Assembly (NCBI GenBank): GCA_013416455.1
Contig: JACCES010000008.1
Span: forward strand, 1-64,000
Reading direction: 5' to 3'
Length of the DNA stretch: 64,000 nucleotides
Source: Alcaligenaceae bacterium
GTDB taxonomy: Bacteria > Pseudomonadota > Gammaproteobacteria > Burkholderiales > Burkholderiaceae_B
The notes beneath the pieces are model-generated. The model saw nothing but the letters and a program-made list of their open reading frames with translations. It did no database searches and was not told where the DNA came from. Positions 45,698 through 58,122 of this stretch are shown in pieces (the first letter of the stretch is position 1; each line of letters begins with the position of its first letter). The translations under genes and the position numbers were made by a program.

Positions 45698-47581
45698 ATG
45701 ATACAGATTTCGGATCACCGCAAGATCGAACGGCCGGCGCCGCCCGGCCTGTCGCCCATGCAGGTGGCCGAAATCATCCTCGAAGGCTTCAATCGCCACT
45801 ACTCGCTGTTCCGCTACAGCGCCCAGCGCGCCAAGACCCTGTTCGAGGCCGGCGACTGGCGGCGCATCCAGCAGCTTTCCAGCGAACGCATCGAATACTA
45901 CGACACCCGCGTCCGCGAGTGCGTCACGCGGCTGGGCTCGGAACTGCGCGCCGCGGCGGGCGCCCCGCCGTCGGCCGGCGGGAACGTCGTTCTCACCCCC
46001 GAGCTGCAAGCCTTCTGGCAAAAGGTAAAAGCCGCCTACGTCGACCTGCTGGCCGACCACCGCCAGCCCGAATGCGCCGAAACCTTCTTCAATTCGGTCT
46101 CGTGCCGCATTCTGCACCGCGACTACTATCACAACGATTTCCTGTTCGTGCGCCCCGCCGTCGCAACAGACTACCTGGACGGCCGGCTGCCGTCCTACCG
46201 GGCCTACTACCCGCTGACGCAGGGCCTGGAATCATCCATCGCCGAAATGCTGGCCGGCTTCGGCCTGGCGGCGCCGCTCGAAGACCTGCCGCGCGACGCC
46301 CGGCTGCTGGCGCGCAAGGCGCTGCGCGCGCTGCGGCTCACCCTGCCCGGCCATGCCACCCACCGGCTGGCGCCCGACTGCCAGATCCAGGTGCTCAACG
46401 GCCTGTTCTTCCGCAACAAGGGCGCCTATGCGGTCGGGCGCCTGATCAACCACGGCACCACCCACCCGTTCGCCATCGCATTGCTGCGCCGGCCGTCCGG
46501 CCATGTGTATGCCGACGCCCTGCTGCTCGGCGAAAACGACCTGAGCGCCCTGTTCAGCTTCACACGCGCCTATTTCCTGGTCGACATGGAAACACCGGCC
46601 GCCTACGTGAGCTTCCTGGCCTCGCTGATGCCGCGCAAGCCCAAAGCCGAACTCTATACCACCATCGGCCTACAGAAACAGGGCAAGACACTCTTCTATC
46701 GCGATTTCCTGCAGCACCTGGGCCATTCCCACGACAAGTTCGACATCGCGCCGGGCATCCACGGCCTGGTCATGGTGGTGTTCACCCTACCCTCGTATCC
46801 CTACGTCTTCAAGCTGATCCGCGACCGCATCGCCAAACCCGACATGGATCACGCCACCGTCAGGCGCAAATACCTGCTGGTGAAGAAGCACGATCGCGTG
46901 GGCCGCATGGCCGACACCTGGGAATACTCGCAGGTCGCCCTGCCGCGGGCGCGCTTCTCTGAAGGGCTGCTGCGGGAACTGCGCAAGGAAGTGCCCGGCC
47001 TGCTCGAAGAAAGCGAAGAGCGCATCGTGCTGCGCCACGTCTACATCGAGCGGCGCATGACCCCGCTCAACCTCTATCTGCGGCGCGCCGGCGATGGCGC
47101 GCTGGAATCCGCCGTCAAGGGTTACGGCGACGCCATCCGCGAGCTGGCCGCCGCCAATATTTTCCCCGGCGACATGCTCTACAAGAACTTCGGCGTCACA
47201 CGATTGGGCCGGGTCGTATTCTATGATTACGATGAAATTCAGCACATGACGGAAATGAACTTCCGCGTCATTCCGCCGGCGCCCAACGAAGAAGCCGAGC
47301 TGTCCGGCGAACCCTGGTACCCGGTGGATGTCAACGACGTCTTTCCCGAGGAATTTCGGTATTTCCTGCTGGGCGACCCCCGCGTAAAGTCGGCATTTCT
47401 GAAGCATCACGCCGATCTGCTCGAACCGGCCTGGTGGCAGGCGTGCCGCGCACGCGTTGCCCAGGGCCGTATGGAAGACATCTTTCCCTACGCCCCCGAC
47501 CGGCGATTGCCCGGCAGCAGCGCCGCCCGCCAGGCGGCCAACCCCTATCCATCGCACCACTCAGGAGCAAAACATGTCTGA
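45698..47581 (+). CDS. aceK: Isocitrate dehydrogenase kinase/phosphatase
   Basis: AceK phosphorylates isocitrate dehydrogenase to divert isocitrate into the glyoxylate bypass, and dephosphorylates it again. The 627-residue protein includes the kinase-fold core (FDIAPGIHGLVMVVFTLPSYPYVFKLIRDRI and RVVFYDYDEIQHM). The start ATG 45698 lies 14 bases after liuA, and its end overlaps atoB by eight bases, so it is a true operon member. aceA and aceB are not in the window. Leucine degradation yields acetyl-CoA, which explains the co-expression. Confidence 0.95.
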   Translation: MIQISDHRKIERPAPPGLSPMQVAEIILEGFNRHYSLFRYSAQRAKTLFEAGDWRRIQQLSSERIEYYDTRVRECVTRLGSELRAAAGAPPSAGGNVVLTPELQAFWQKVKAAYVDLLADHRQPECAETFFNSVSCRILHRDYYHNDFLFVRPAVATDYLDGRLPSYRAYYPLTQGLESSIAEMLAGFGLAAPLEDLPRDARLLARKALRALRLTLPGHATHRLAPDCQIQVLNGLFFRNKGAYAVGRLINHGTTHPFAIALLRRPSGHVYADALLLGENDLSALFSFTRAYFLVDMETPAAYVSFLASLMPRKPKAELYTTIGLQKQGKTLFYRDFLQHLGHSHDKFDIAPGIHGLVMVVFTLPSYPYVFKLIRDRIAKPDMDHATVRRKYLLVKKHDRVGRMADTWEYSQVALPRARFSEGLLRELRKEVPGLLEESEERIVLRHVYIERRMTPLNLYLRRAGDGALESAVKGYGDAIRELAAANIFPGDMLYKNFGVTRLGRVVFYDYDEIQHMTEMNFRVIPPAPNEEAELSGEPWYPVDVNDVFPEEFRYFLLGDPRVKSAFLKHHADLLEPAWWQACRARVAQGRMEDIFPYAPDRRLPGSSAARQAANPYPSHHSGAKHV

Positions 47582-48755
47582 CCCTATCGTTTTGGTTTCC
47601 GTCGCCCGCACGCCCATGGGCGGCATGATGGGCAGCCTGTCCGACCTGGCCGCCCACCAGCTGGGCGCCGCCGCCATCAAGGCGGCGATCGAGCGCGCCG
47701 GCATTCAGCCCGACGCCGTGGACGAAGTCATCATGGGCAACGTGCTGCAGGCCGGGCAGGGGCAGGCCCCCGCTCGCCAGGCCGCGCTGGGCGCGGGCCT
47801 GCCCAAGGGCGTTCCCTGCACCACCATCCACAAGGTCTGCGGTTCGGGCATGAAGGCCGCCATGTTCGGCCATGACCTGCTCGTGGCGGGCAGCGTCGAC
47901 GTCGTGGTGGCCGGCGGCCAGGAAAGCATGAGCAACGCGCCCTACCTGCTGCTGCGCGGGCGCCAGGGCTATCGCTACGGCCATTCCACCGTTTATGACC
48001 ACATGGCCCTGGACGGCCTGGAAGACGCCTATCAGCGCGGCACCGCCATGGGCGTGTTCGCCGAGGATTGCGCCGCCAAATACTCGTTCACACGCGAGCA
48101 GCAGGACGAATACGCGCTCGAATCGCTGCGCCGCGCCAGGGGCGCCAGCGACGATGGCAGCTTCGACTGGGAAATCGCTCCCGTCACCATTGCCGGCCGC
48201 AAGGGCGACACCGTCATCGACAAGGACGAAGCCCCCTTCAAGGCCATGCCGGAAAAGATCCCCACCCTGCGCCCCGCCTTCAAGAAGGACGGCACCGTCA
48301 CCGCCGCCAACGCCTCGTCCATTTCCGACGGCGCGGCCGCCATGGTGCTGATGCGCGAGTCCACCGCCAAGCGGCTGGGCGCCACACCGCTGGCCCGCAT
48401 CGTCGGCCATACCCAGCACGCGCAGGAGCCCGCATGGTTCACGACCGCCCCGGTGGGCGCCATGCAGAAGCTGCTCGCCAAGACCGGCTGGTCAGTCGAC
48501 CAGGTCGACCTCTTCGAAATCAACGAAGCCTTCGCCGTGGTCACCATGGCGGCCATGGCGGATCTCGGCCTGCCGCACGACAAGGTCAACATCCACGGCG
48601 GCGCCACGGCGCTGGGCCATCCCATCGGCGCATCCGGCGCCCGCCTGATGGCCACCCTGGTCGGCGCCCTGCGCAAGACCGGCGGCAAGCGCGGCATGGC
48701 ATCGCTGTGCATCGGCGGCGGCGAAGCCGTGGCCATTGCCCTTGAAATGGTCTGA
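47574..48755 (+). CDS. atoB: Acetyl-CoA C-acetyltransferase
   Basis: This 393-residue thiolase interconverts two acetyl-CoA and acetoacetyl-CoA. The nucleophile Cys is in HKVCGSGMKAAM, the catalytic His in HGGATALGHPIGASG and the second Cys in SLCIGGGEAVA. AGGAG lies before ATG 47574, inside the end of aceK. In the liu operon it would split acetoacetyl-CoA from the HMG-CoA branch. A GC hairpin with TTT follows. Confidence 0.93.
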   Translation: MSDPIVLVSVARTPMGGMMGSLSDLAAHQLGAAAIKAAIERAGIQPDAVDEVIMGNVLQAGQGQAPARQAALGAGLPKGVPCTTIHKVCGSGMKAAMFGHDLLVAGSVDVVVAGGQESMSNAPYLLLRGRQGYRYGHSTVYDHMALDGLEDAYQRGTAMGVFAEDCAAKYSFTREQQDEYALESLRRARGASDDGSFDWEIAPVTIAGRKGDTVIDKDEAPFKAMPEKIPTLRPAFKKDGTVTAANASSISDGAAAMVLMRESTAKRLGATPLARIVGHTQHAQEPAWFTTAPVGAMQKLLAKTGWSVDQVDLFEINEAFAVVTMAAMADLGLPHDKVNIHGGATALGHPIGASGARLMATLVGALRKTGGKRGMASLCIGGGEAVAIALEMV

Positions 48756-48766
48756 TTCCGTACCAT

Positions 48767-48790
48767 GGGCGCCGCCCGGCGGCGCCCTTT
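48767..48790 (+). terminator. Hairpin with short T-run between atoB and liuB
   Basis: A 9-bp perfect stem GGGCGCCGC/GCGGCGCCC with loop CCG is followed by TTT. It sits in the 223-base gap inside the operon, which otherwise holds no gene, so it may attenuate expression of liuB and liuD. Confidence 0.5.
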
Positions 48791-48978
48791 CCGCGCAAAG
48801 CGCCGGCCCCAAAAGAGCCGGAGCCGCGCAACCCTCCGTCAATGAGCCTTCCGGCTCTGGAAAGCAAGTCAACGCCATGCCCGGCCCCGTCCCACGCCGC
48901 CCCCGCGCGGCCCGGACGCGGTTCGTGCCCGGCTGACGCCGAAACCGGTGTTTCGGCTCGTGGTCATCAGGAAGAGCT

Positions 48979-50586
48979 ATGCCCGTCATCGAATCCAACA
49001 TCAATACACGGTCAGCGGCATTCACCGAAAACGCGCAGGCCATGCGCGCGCTCGTGGACGACCTGCGTGAGAAACTCGCCCGCTACGCCCAGGGCGGCGG
49101 CCAGGCGGCCCGCGACAAACATCTGGCGCGAGGCAAGCTGCTGCCGCGCGACCGCGTGGAGCGGCTGCTCGATCCGGGCTCGCCCTTCCTGGAATTCTCG
49201 CCGCTGGCCGCCCACGACATGTACGACAATGCCGCGCCCGGCGCCGGCATCATCACCGGCATCGGCCGGGTGGCCGGCCAGGAATGCCTGATCGTCTGCA
49301 ACGACGCCACCGTGAAGGGGGGCACCTACTACCCCGTCACGGTCAAGAAACACCTCAGGGCCCAGGAAATCGCCCAGCAGAACCAGCTTCCGTGTATCTA
49401 CCTTGTAGATTCAGGCGGCGCCAATCTCCCGAATCAGGACGAAGTCTTCCCCGACCGCGAGCACTTCGGCCGCATCTTCTTCAACCAGGCCACCATGTCA
49501 TCGCAGGACATCGCCCAGATCGCCGTGGTCATGGGTTCGTGCACGGCCGGCGGCGCCTACGTGCCGGCCATGAGCGATGTCTCCATCATCGTCAAGAATC
49601 AGGGCACCATCTTCCTGGGCGGCCCGCCGCTGGTCAAGGCGGCGACCGGCGAGGAAGTCAGCGCCGAAGACCTGGGCGGCGGCGATGTCCACACCCGGCT
49701 CTCCGGGGTGGCCGACTACCTGGCCAACAACGACCTGCATGCGCTGGCGCTGGCCCGCGAGGCCGTCGGCCGCCTGAACCGGCGCAAGCCCGGGCAAATG
49801 GCGCTGCGCCCCGCCCAGGCCCCTTTGTACGACCCGGAAGAGCTCGACGGCATCATCCCCAGCGACACCCGCAAGCCCTACGACGTGCGCGAAGTCATCG
49901 CCCGCGTCGTCGATGGCTCGGAATTCGACGAATTCAAGGCCCGCTACGGCACCACCCTGGTCACCGGCTTTGCCCACATCCATGGCATGCCGGTGGGCAT
50001 CATCGCCAACAACGGCATTCTGTTCTCGGAAGCCGCTCAAAAGGGCACCCACTTCATCGAACTGTGCTGCCAACGGCGCATTCCTCTGGTATTCCTGCAG
50101 AACATCACCGGGTTCATGGTGGGGCGCAAGTACGAGAACGAAGGCATCGCCCGCCATGGCGCCAAGATGGTGACGGCCGTCTCCACCGCCGCGGTCCCCA
50201 AGTTCACCGTCATCATCGGCGGCTCCTTCGGCGCCGGCAACTACGGCATGTGCGGCCGCGCTTTCGGCCCCCGCATGCTCTTTATGTGGCCCAATGCCCG
50301 CATTTCGGTCATGGGCGGGGAACAGGCCGCCAGCGTACTGGCCACCGTGCGCCGCGACGGCATCGAAGGCCGGGGCGGCAGCTGGAGCGCCGAAGAGGAA
50401 GAAGCCTTCAAGGCTCCCATCCGCGATCAGTACGAACACGAAGGCCACCCCTACTACGCCACCGCCCGGCTCTGGGACGACGGCATCATCCGCCCCGCCG
50501 ACACGCGGCGCGTGCTGGCCCTGTCGCTGTCCGCCGCCCTGAACGCCCCTGTCGAAGCCACACGCTTCGGCGTCTTCCGCATGTAA
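48979..50586 (+). CDS. liuB: Methylcrotonyl-CoA carboxylase carboxyltransferase (beta) subunit
   Basis: This 535-residue carboxyltransferase moves CO2 from biotin to 3-methylcrotonyl-CoA. It has [68 protein letters not shown] and [15 protein letters not shown], which match the MCC beta type rather than the propionyl type. The start is preceded by GGAAGAG. The alpha subunit follows after 12 bases. Confidence 0.95.
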   Translation: MPVIESNINTRSAAFTENAQAMRALVDDLREKLARYAQGGGQAARDKHLARGKLLPRDRVERLLDPGSPFLEFSPLAAHDMYDNAAPGAGIITGIGRVAGQECLIVCNDATVKGGTYYPVTVKKHLRAQEIAQQNQLPCIYLVDSGGANLPNQDEVFPDREHFGRIFFNQATMSSQDIAQIAVVMGSCTAGGAYVPAMSDVSIIVKNQGTIFLGGPPLVKAATGEEVSAEDLGGGDVHTRLSGVADYLANNDLHALALAREAVGRLNRRKPGQMALRPAQAPLYDPEELDGIIPSDTRKPYDVREVIARVVDGSEFDEFKARYGTTLVTGFAHIHGMPVGIIANNGILFSEAAQKGTHFIELCCQRRIPLVFLQNITGFMVGRKYENEGIARHGAKMVTAVSTAAVPKFTVIIGGSFGAGNYGMCGRAFGPRMLFMWPNARISVMGGEQAASVLATVRRDGIEGRGGSWSAEEEEAFKAPIRDQYEHEGHPYYATARLWDDGIIRPADTRRVLALSLSAALNAPVEATRFGVFRM

Positions 50587-50598
50587 AGAGGAGTAGCC

Positions 50599-52623
<2,025 letters not shown>

Positions 52624-52644
52624 AGCGGGAAGGAGCCGGGGCGC

Positions 52645-53769
52645 TCAGCGGCTCAGGCCGCGCGCCGCCACCGGCCAGACGGCCTCTACCTTGCCATTGC
52701 GCACGCCCACCACTTCGTCGTGCAGGTTGAAGGTGGGGTCGCAGTGGGCGGGAATCAGCCTCAGGCGCTCGCCCAGCGCGGGGCGGGCGCCGGCCTCGTC
52801 GGCCGCCAGCAGGCAATGTTCGTCATTCAGCCCGGTGCAGCGCAGGCCGTCGCGGCCGGCCACCCGCGGAAGCCCGCTTTCCGCCGTGGTGGATTTCAGC
52901 CCGACATCCAGCACGGCGCGTTCGGGCGTGGGCACGCTGATCACCGTGCCCAGCAGGAACAGGGCATGGCGCAGCACCATCAGGTCGCCCCATTCCATGG
53001 CGCCGTAATCGCCGTCCATGAACGCGTAGCTGCCCGGCTGCACCTCGGTGAACACCCCCGACGCGGCATCGAAGGCCGCCGTCCCCGTCCCCCCGCCGGT
53101 CACCACTTCGCACACATGGCCGGCCTGTTGCAGGGCCTTCACATACTGGGCCGCCAGCCGCGCGCCCTTTTCGGCGGCGCGCTGGCGCTGCTCGAACGAG
53201 TGCTTGTGCTGGATGCCGCCGTGGTAGGCCTGGATACCGGCGAAACGCACATTGGGCAGGCGCGCAACCTGATCGGCCAGCGCCACCGCCTCGGCATGGG
53301 ACTGGACACCGCAACGCTTCTGGCCGATATCCACTTCGACCAGGACATCCACGCAGCTCTGGTGCGCGTCCAGCGCGGCCGACAAGGCCGCCAGCGCTTC
53401 GGGGTGATCGACGCAGACCGTCATGCGCGCCTCGGCCGCCAGCCGCGCCAGGAGGGCCAGCTTCTGCGCCCCGACGACCTCATTGGCGATGAGAATGTCT
53501 TTGACGCCGGCGCGCGCGAAGGGCACGGCCTCTGTCACTTTCTGGCAGCAGATGCCGTCGGCGCCCAGGGCGATCTGCCGCAGGGAGACTTCGGGGCATT
53601 TGTGCGCCTTGGCATGCGGGCGCAGGCTCACGCCGTGGAGCTCCGCCAGCGCCTGCATCGTGCGCATGTTTTCTTCGAAGGCATCGAGCTCCAGCACCAG
53701 CGCCGGCGTATCCACGTCATTGACGCTGTCTCCCGGACGCGCCACCGGCGGCAGCCGCAGTTCACTCAT
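52645..53769 (-). CDS. D-threonine aldolase-type PLP enzyme (DSD1-like)
   Basis: This 374-residue protein has an alanine-racemase-type barrel with the PLP lysine in RPHAKAHKCPEV and a C-terminal DSD1-like domain with metal-site residues in LRLIPAHCDPTFNLHD. Relatives are D-threonine aldolase, D-serine dehydratase and 3-hydroxy-D-aspartate aldolase; sequence alone does not choose among them. GGGGAAG precedes ATG 53769. It converges with liuD and diverges from smg. Confidence 0.87.
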   Translation of the reverse strand: MSELRLPPVARPGDSVNDVDTPALVLELDAFEENMRTMQALAELHGVSLRPHAKAHKCPEVSLRQIALGADGICCQKVTEAVPFARAGVKDILIANEVVGAQKLALLARLAAEARMTVCVDHPEALAALSAALDAHQSCVDVLVEVDIGQKRCGVQSHAEAVALADQVARLPNVRFAGIQAYHGGIQHKHSFEQRQRAAEKGARLAAQYVKALQQAGHVCEVVTGGGTGTAAFDAASGVFTEVQPGSYAFMDGDYGAMEWGDLMVLRHALFLLGTVISVPTPERAVLDVGLKSTTAESGLPRVAGRDGLRCTGLNDEHCLLAADEAGARPALGERLRLIPAHCDPTFNLHDEVVGVRNGKVEAVWPVAARGLSR

Positions 53770-53905
53770 GATGCTTCCCCTTCCCACCCATATGGTTCAA
53801 TTTGCCCAGGCGTTCGAAACGGCGTAAAGTCGGAAACTGGATTTGCGGTTACGATCACCTTCATCCGTTCCACCCACGACACGCTGCCGGAATCCGGAAC
53901 GCACT

Positions 53906-54364
53906 ATGTTCGATATCCTGGTTTATCTGTTCGAAAACTACTATACACCCCAGGCCTGCCCCAAGGCCGATGTCCTGGCCCACAAGCTGGCCGCGGTCGG
54001 CTTCGAGCACGACGACATCGACGAAGCCCTGGGATGGCTGCACGGCCTGGCGCAAAGCACCGAGCATTGCGCGCCCATCGAACATTCCTCGGGCGCCAGC
54101 CTGCGCGCCTACACCCACGAGGAATACCACACGCTGGGCAGCGAAGCCATCGGTTTCATCACTTTCCTGGAAAATTCCGGCGTATTGCGGCCGGCGCTGC
54201 GCGAAATCCTCATCGAACGCGCCCAGGCCACCGACGAAACACCGGTATCGCTCGACCGGATGCGCATCATCGCCCTCATGGTGCTCTGGAGCCAGGAAAC
54301 CGAGGTCGACCACCTGCTCCTCGAAGAACTGCTGAGCGGCGAACAATCCAGCGTATCGCATTGA
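53906..54364 (+). CDS. smg: Smg family protein (DUF494)
   Basis: This 152-residue protein belongs to the conserved Smg/DUF494 family, whose function is not established. The family opening MFDILVYLFENYYT and the C-terminal PVSLDRMRIIALMVLWSQE are present. It is usually found near dprA and a topoisomerase gene; here topB is two genes downstream and dprA is not seen. I start at ATG 53906; the longer frame upstream lacks similarity. Confidence 0.92.
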   Translation: MFDILVYLFENYYTPQACPKADVLAHKLAAVGFEHDDIDEALGWLHGLAQSTEHCAPIEHSSGASLRAYTHEEYHTLGSEAIGFITFLENSGVLRPALREILIERAQATDETPVSLDRMRIIALMVLWSQETEVDHLLLEELLSGEQSSVSH

Positions 54365-54379
54365 CCGCCGGCACGCGAC

Positions 54380-55282
54380 ATGGCGGCGCCACGAGCTGAT
54401 CCGCCGGCCGCCTACCGGGGCCGCTTCGCGCCCAGCCCCAGCGGGCCGCTGCACGACGGCTCCCTGATCGCCGCCATGGCGAGCTATCTGGACGCGCGCG
54501 CGCATGGCGGCCAATGGCTGCTGCGCATCGAAGACATCGACACGCCGCGCGTCGTCCGGGGCGCCGATGACGTCATCATGCGGCAATTGCAGGCCCTGGG
54601 CATGCGCTGGGACGAACCCCCGGTCTGGCAATCCCGGCGCCTTGCCCTGTACGAAGCGGCCTTCGAGCAGTTGCGGGCCCGCGCGGCCGTCTACGGCTGC
54701 GCATGCACGCGCCGGATGCTGTCGGGCGGCCCCTACGCCGGGACCTGCCGCAATGGCCTGCCGCCGGGGCGGGCCGCGCGGGCCTGGCGCTTCCGCGTAC
54801 CCGACGGCATCGAGCGCTTCACCGACCGCTGGCAGGGGCCCCAATCCCAGGACGTGGCCCGCGAGGTGGGCGATTTCATCCTGCGGCGCGCCGACGGCCT
54901 GTGGGCCTATCAGTTCGTCGTAGTCGTGGATGACGGCCTGCAGGCCATCACGGATGTCGTCCGCGGCGCCGACCTGCTCGATTCGACCGCCCGCCAGCGC
55001 GTGCTGGCGCGCCGCCTGGGATTCGAACCGCCGCGCACCCTGCATGTCCCCCTGATCCTCGATGAACAGGGGCGCAAGCTGTCCAAACAGAACCATGCGC
55101 CGGCGCTGGATCTGGCCCGCCCCGTGCGCACCCTGCTGCGCGCATGGCGGAGGCTGGGCTTCGATACACTGGACGTCGACAGCGCCGACGCCTTCTGGGA
55201 ACGCGCCGTGCCGCTCTGGGGGGAGCGCTACGCGCGCCTTGCCATAACGCGCCCCCCCGGTCAACTTGCGCGGGGGGATTGA
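54380..55282 (+). CDS. gluQ: Glutamyl-Q tRNA(Asp) synthetase
   Basis: This 300-residue truncated glutamyl-tRNA synthetase homologue attaches Glu to queuosine in the anticodon of tRNA-Asp. The HIGH-type motif is [14 protein letters not shown], the zinc site uses the cysteines in YGCACTRR and the nearby YAGTCRNG, and the KMSKS-type motif is [10 protein letters not shown]. It lacks an anticodon-binding domain, as expected. It begins 15 bases after smg. Confidence 0.92.
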   Translation: MAAPRADPPAAYRGRFAPSPSGPLHDGSLIAAMASYLDARAHGGQWLLRIEDIDTPRVVRGADDVIMRQLQALGMRWDEPPVWQSRRLALYEAAFEQLRARAAVYGCACTRRMLSGGPYAGTCRNGLPPGRAARAWRFRVPDGIERFTDRWQGPQSQDVAREVGDFILRRADGLWAYQFVVVVDDGLQAITDVVRGADLLDSTARQRVLARRLGFEPPRTLHVPLILDEQGRKLSKQNHAPALDLARPVRTLLRAWRRLGFDTLDVDSADAFWERAVPLWGERYARLAITRPPGQLARGD

Positions 55283-55333
55283 CCGCCCGTATGATCCGCG
55301 CTATTGCTGCCCAATTGCAGTCTCTGGAATCAC

Positions 55334-58000
55334 ATGACCAAAACGCTCATCATCGCCGAGAAACCATCGGTCGCGCTCGACATTTCGCGCGCCCTTGGCG
55401 GATTCACCCGGGAAGGCGATTACTTCGAGAGCGATCGCTATGTGCTGGCTTCCAGCATCGGCCATCTGCTCACCCTGGTGGCGCCCAATGATCCGGTGCG
55501 CGGGAAATGGAGCTTCGCTCATCTGCCCGTGATTCCGCCCAAGTTCGAACTCGGGCCCACCGACAAGAAAGGCGCCGAACGCCTGAAGCTGCTGGTGCGG
55601 CTGCTCAAGCGCAAGGACGTCGATGCCATCATCAACGCCTGCGACGCCGGCCGCGAAGGCGAACTGATCTTCCGCTACATCATCCAGTATTCGGGCGTGA
55701 AGAAGCCCATCAGGCGCCTCTGGCTGCGTTCCATGACCCAGGCGGCCATCCGGGAAGCCTTCGACGAACTGCGCGACGACGAGGCGCTCAAGCCGCTGGA
55801 ATCGGCGGCCCGCTCGCGCGCCGAGGCCGACTGGCTGGTCGGCATCAATGGCACCCGGGCGATGACGGCCTTCAACAGCAAGGACGGCGGCTTCTTCAAG
55901 ACACCGGTCGGCCGGGTGCAGACACCCACCCTGGCCATCGTCGCCGAGCGCGAAGAGCGCATCCGCCGCTTCCAGCCGCGCGACTACTGGGAAATCCACG
56001 CCAGTTTCGGCGCCGCCGCCGGCATCTACACGGGCCGCTGGTTCGACCCGGAATTCCGCAAGAACGAAGACGACGCCGAAAGCCGGGATTTCCGTCTGTG
56101 GTCGCGCGAAAAGGCCGAGGAAATCGCCCGGGCCTGCGAAGGCCGGCCGGGCATCGTCACGGAAGAATCCCGCCCGTCCACCCAGGCCTCGCCCGCCCTG
56201 TTCGACCTTACCTCGCTGCAACGCGAAGCCAACGGCCGGTTCGGCTTCTCGGCCAAGACCACACTGGCCCTGGCCCAGACCCTGTACGAACGCCACAAGG
56301 CGCTGACCTACCCCCGTACCGATTCCCGCTACCTGCCGGAAGACTACGTAGGCACGGTGCAGCAGACCATGCAGACACTGGCGCAGGCCGGCGCGAACGC
56401 GGCCGCCGCCGTCCGCCCCTTTGCCGCGACCGTCTGCGAAAAAGGCTGGGTGAAGCCCAACCGCCGCATCTTCGACAACCGCAAGGTGTCCGATCACTTC
56501 GCCATCATCCCGACCCTGCAGATTCCGCGCGAACTCAGCGATGCCGAAGGCAAGATCTACGATCTGGTGCTGCGCCGCTTCCTCGCCATCTTCTTCCCGG
56601 CCGCCGAATTCCGCCTGACCACCCGCATCACCAAGGTGGATGCCTATGCCTTCAAGACGGAAGGCAAGGTGCTGGTCTCGCCGGGCTGGCTGGCCATCTA
56701 CGGCCGCGAAGCACAAGGCGACGACAGCATGCTGGTGCCCGTCACCCCAGAAGAAACCGTGAAGACGGAAGACATCGAGATCCGCGACCTCACCACCAAG
56801 CCGCCGGCGCGCTTCACGGAAGCCACCCTGCTGTCGGCCATGGAAGGCGCCGGCAAACTGGTGGACGACGAAGCCTTGCGCGAAGCCATGTCCGAACGCG
56901 GGCTGGGCACGCCCGCCACCCGCGCGGCCATCATCGAGGGCCTGCTCAATGAAAGCTACCTGCGCCGCGAAGGCCGCGAACTGGTGCCCACCGCCAAGGC
57001 GCGCCAACTGATGACGCTGCTTTCCGGGCTGGGGGTCAGCGAACTCACCTCGCCGGAACTCACCGGCGAATGGGAGCACCAGCTCAAGCAGATCGAACAG
57101 CGCCAGCTCGATGCCGATTCCTTCATGCGCGAAATCGAGGAAATGACCCAGGCCATCGTGCGCCGCGCCAAGGAATACGAACGCGACACCGTTCCCGGCG
57201 ACTATGCCACCCTCGCCGCGCCCTGCCCCAATTGCGGGGCCGTGGTCAAGGAAAACTACCGCCGCTATGCCTGCACCCAGTGCGACTTTTCCATCAGCAA
57301 GCATCCCGGCGGGCGCACCTTCGAAATCCCCGAAGTCGAAGAACTGCTGCGCAAACGCGAACTCGGCCCGCTGTCGGGCTTCATCAGCAAAATGGGGCGC
57401 CCCTTCGCGGCCCTGCTGCGCATCACCGACGAGAACAAGCTGGAATTCGACTTCGGCCAGAAAGACGACGAAAGCGACGTCCCGGTGGACTTTTCCGGCC
57501 AGACCCCGCTGGGGCGCTGTCCCAAATGCGGCAACGGCGTGTTCGAACACGGCATGAACTATGTCTGTGAAAAGTCGGTGGGCGCGGAAAAATCCTGCAC
57601 CTTCCGCAGCGGCAAGGTCATCCTGCAGCAGGAAATCGCCCCCGAACAGATGCGCAAGCTGCTGGCGGAAGGCAAGACCGATCTCCTGACGAACTTCGTG
57701 TCATCGCGCACCAACCGGAAGTTCAAGGCCTTCCTGGTCACCCAGAAGGACGGCAAGATCGGCTTTGAATTCGAACCCCGGCCCGAAAAGCCGGGCAGGA
57801 AGACGGCGGCGAAGACAAGCGCGAAGACCGCCGCAGCCGGGGCGGTGAAGACCGCCGCTAAGAAAACCGCCAAGAAGGCCGTAAAGAAGACGGCGGCAAA
57901 AAGCGCGGCCGGGAAGGTGGCGAAGACTGCTGCGAAGAAGGCGGCAAAGGCGGTCGCCCCCAACGTGATGGACGACCTGGACGACGACCCGCCGTTTTGA
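55334..58000 (+). CDS. topB: DNA topoisomerase III with a histone-H1-like tail
   Basis: This 888-residue type IA topoisomerase has the Toprim domain (TLIIAEKPSVALDI, ACDAGREGELI), the active-site tyrosine in KALTYPRTDSRYLP and two zinc-ribbon-like cysteine groups near residues 630 and 730 (CPNCGAVVKENYRRYACTQC; CPKCGNGVFEHGMNYVC). The last ~65 residues before an acidic end are a Lys/Ala-rich tail with AAKKTAKKAVKKTAAK repeats, like histone H1 or bacterial H1-like proteins. I start at ATG 55334. The tail could hold the enzyme on DNA or modulate decatenation; that is inference. Confidence 0.94.
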   Translation: MTKTLIIAEKPSVALDISRALGGFTREGDYFESDRYVLASSIGHLLTLVAPNDPVRGKWSFAHLPVIPPKFELGPTDKKGAERLKLLVRLLKRKDVDAIINACDAGREGELIFRYIIQYSGVKKPIRRLWLRSMTQAAIREAFDELRDDEALKPLESAARSRAEADWLVGINGTRAMTAFNSKDGGFFKTPVGRVQTPTLAIVAEREERIRRFQPRDYWEIHASFGAAAGIYTGRWFDPEFRKNEDDAESRDFRLWSREKAEEIARACEGRPGIVTEESRPSTQASPALFDLTSLQREANGRFGFSAKTTLALAQTLYERHKALTYPRTDSRYLPEDYVGTVQQTMQTLAQAGANAAAAVRPFAATVCEKGWVKPNRRIFDNRKVSDHFAIIPTLQIPRELSDAEGKIYDLVLRRFLAIFFPAAEFRLTTRITKVDAYAFKTEGKVLVSPGWLAIYGREAQGDDSMLVPVTPEETVKTEDIEIRDLTTKPPARFTEATLLSAMEGAGKLVDDEALREAMSERGLGTPATRAAIIEGLLNESYLRREGRELVPTAKARQLMTLLSGLGVSELTSPELTGEWEHQLKQIEQRQLDADSFMREIEEMTQAIVRRAKEYERDTVPGDYATLAAPCPNCGAVVKENYRRYACTQCDFSISKHPGGRTFEIPEVEELLRKRELGPLSGFISKMGRPFAALLRITDENKLEFDFGQKDDESDVPVDFSGQTPLGRCPKCGNGVFEHGMNYVCEKSVGAEKSCTFRSGKVILQQEIAPEQMRKLLAEGKTDLLTNFVSSRTNRKFKAFLVTQKDGKIGFEFEPRPEKPGRKTAAKTSAKTAAAGAVKTAAKKTAKKAVKKTAAKSAAGKVAKTAAKKAAKAVAPNVMDDLDDDPPF

Positions 58001-58122
58001 ATCAAGGATAAGCACAATGACCAAAAGAGCGGGACGGCCACGCGCGCTGCTCGCCGGTGTGCTCGCGCGGGGCGCCCGCATACCGCTCGAATTATCCAGA
58101 GCATCCTCAGAAAGAGAACGCC

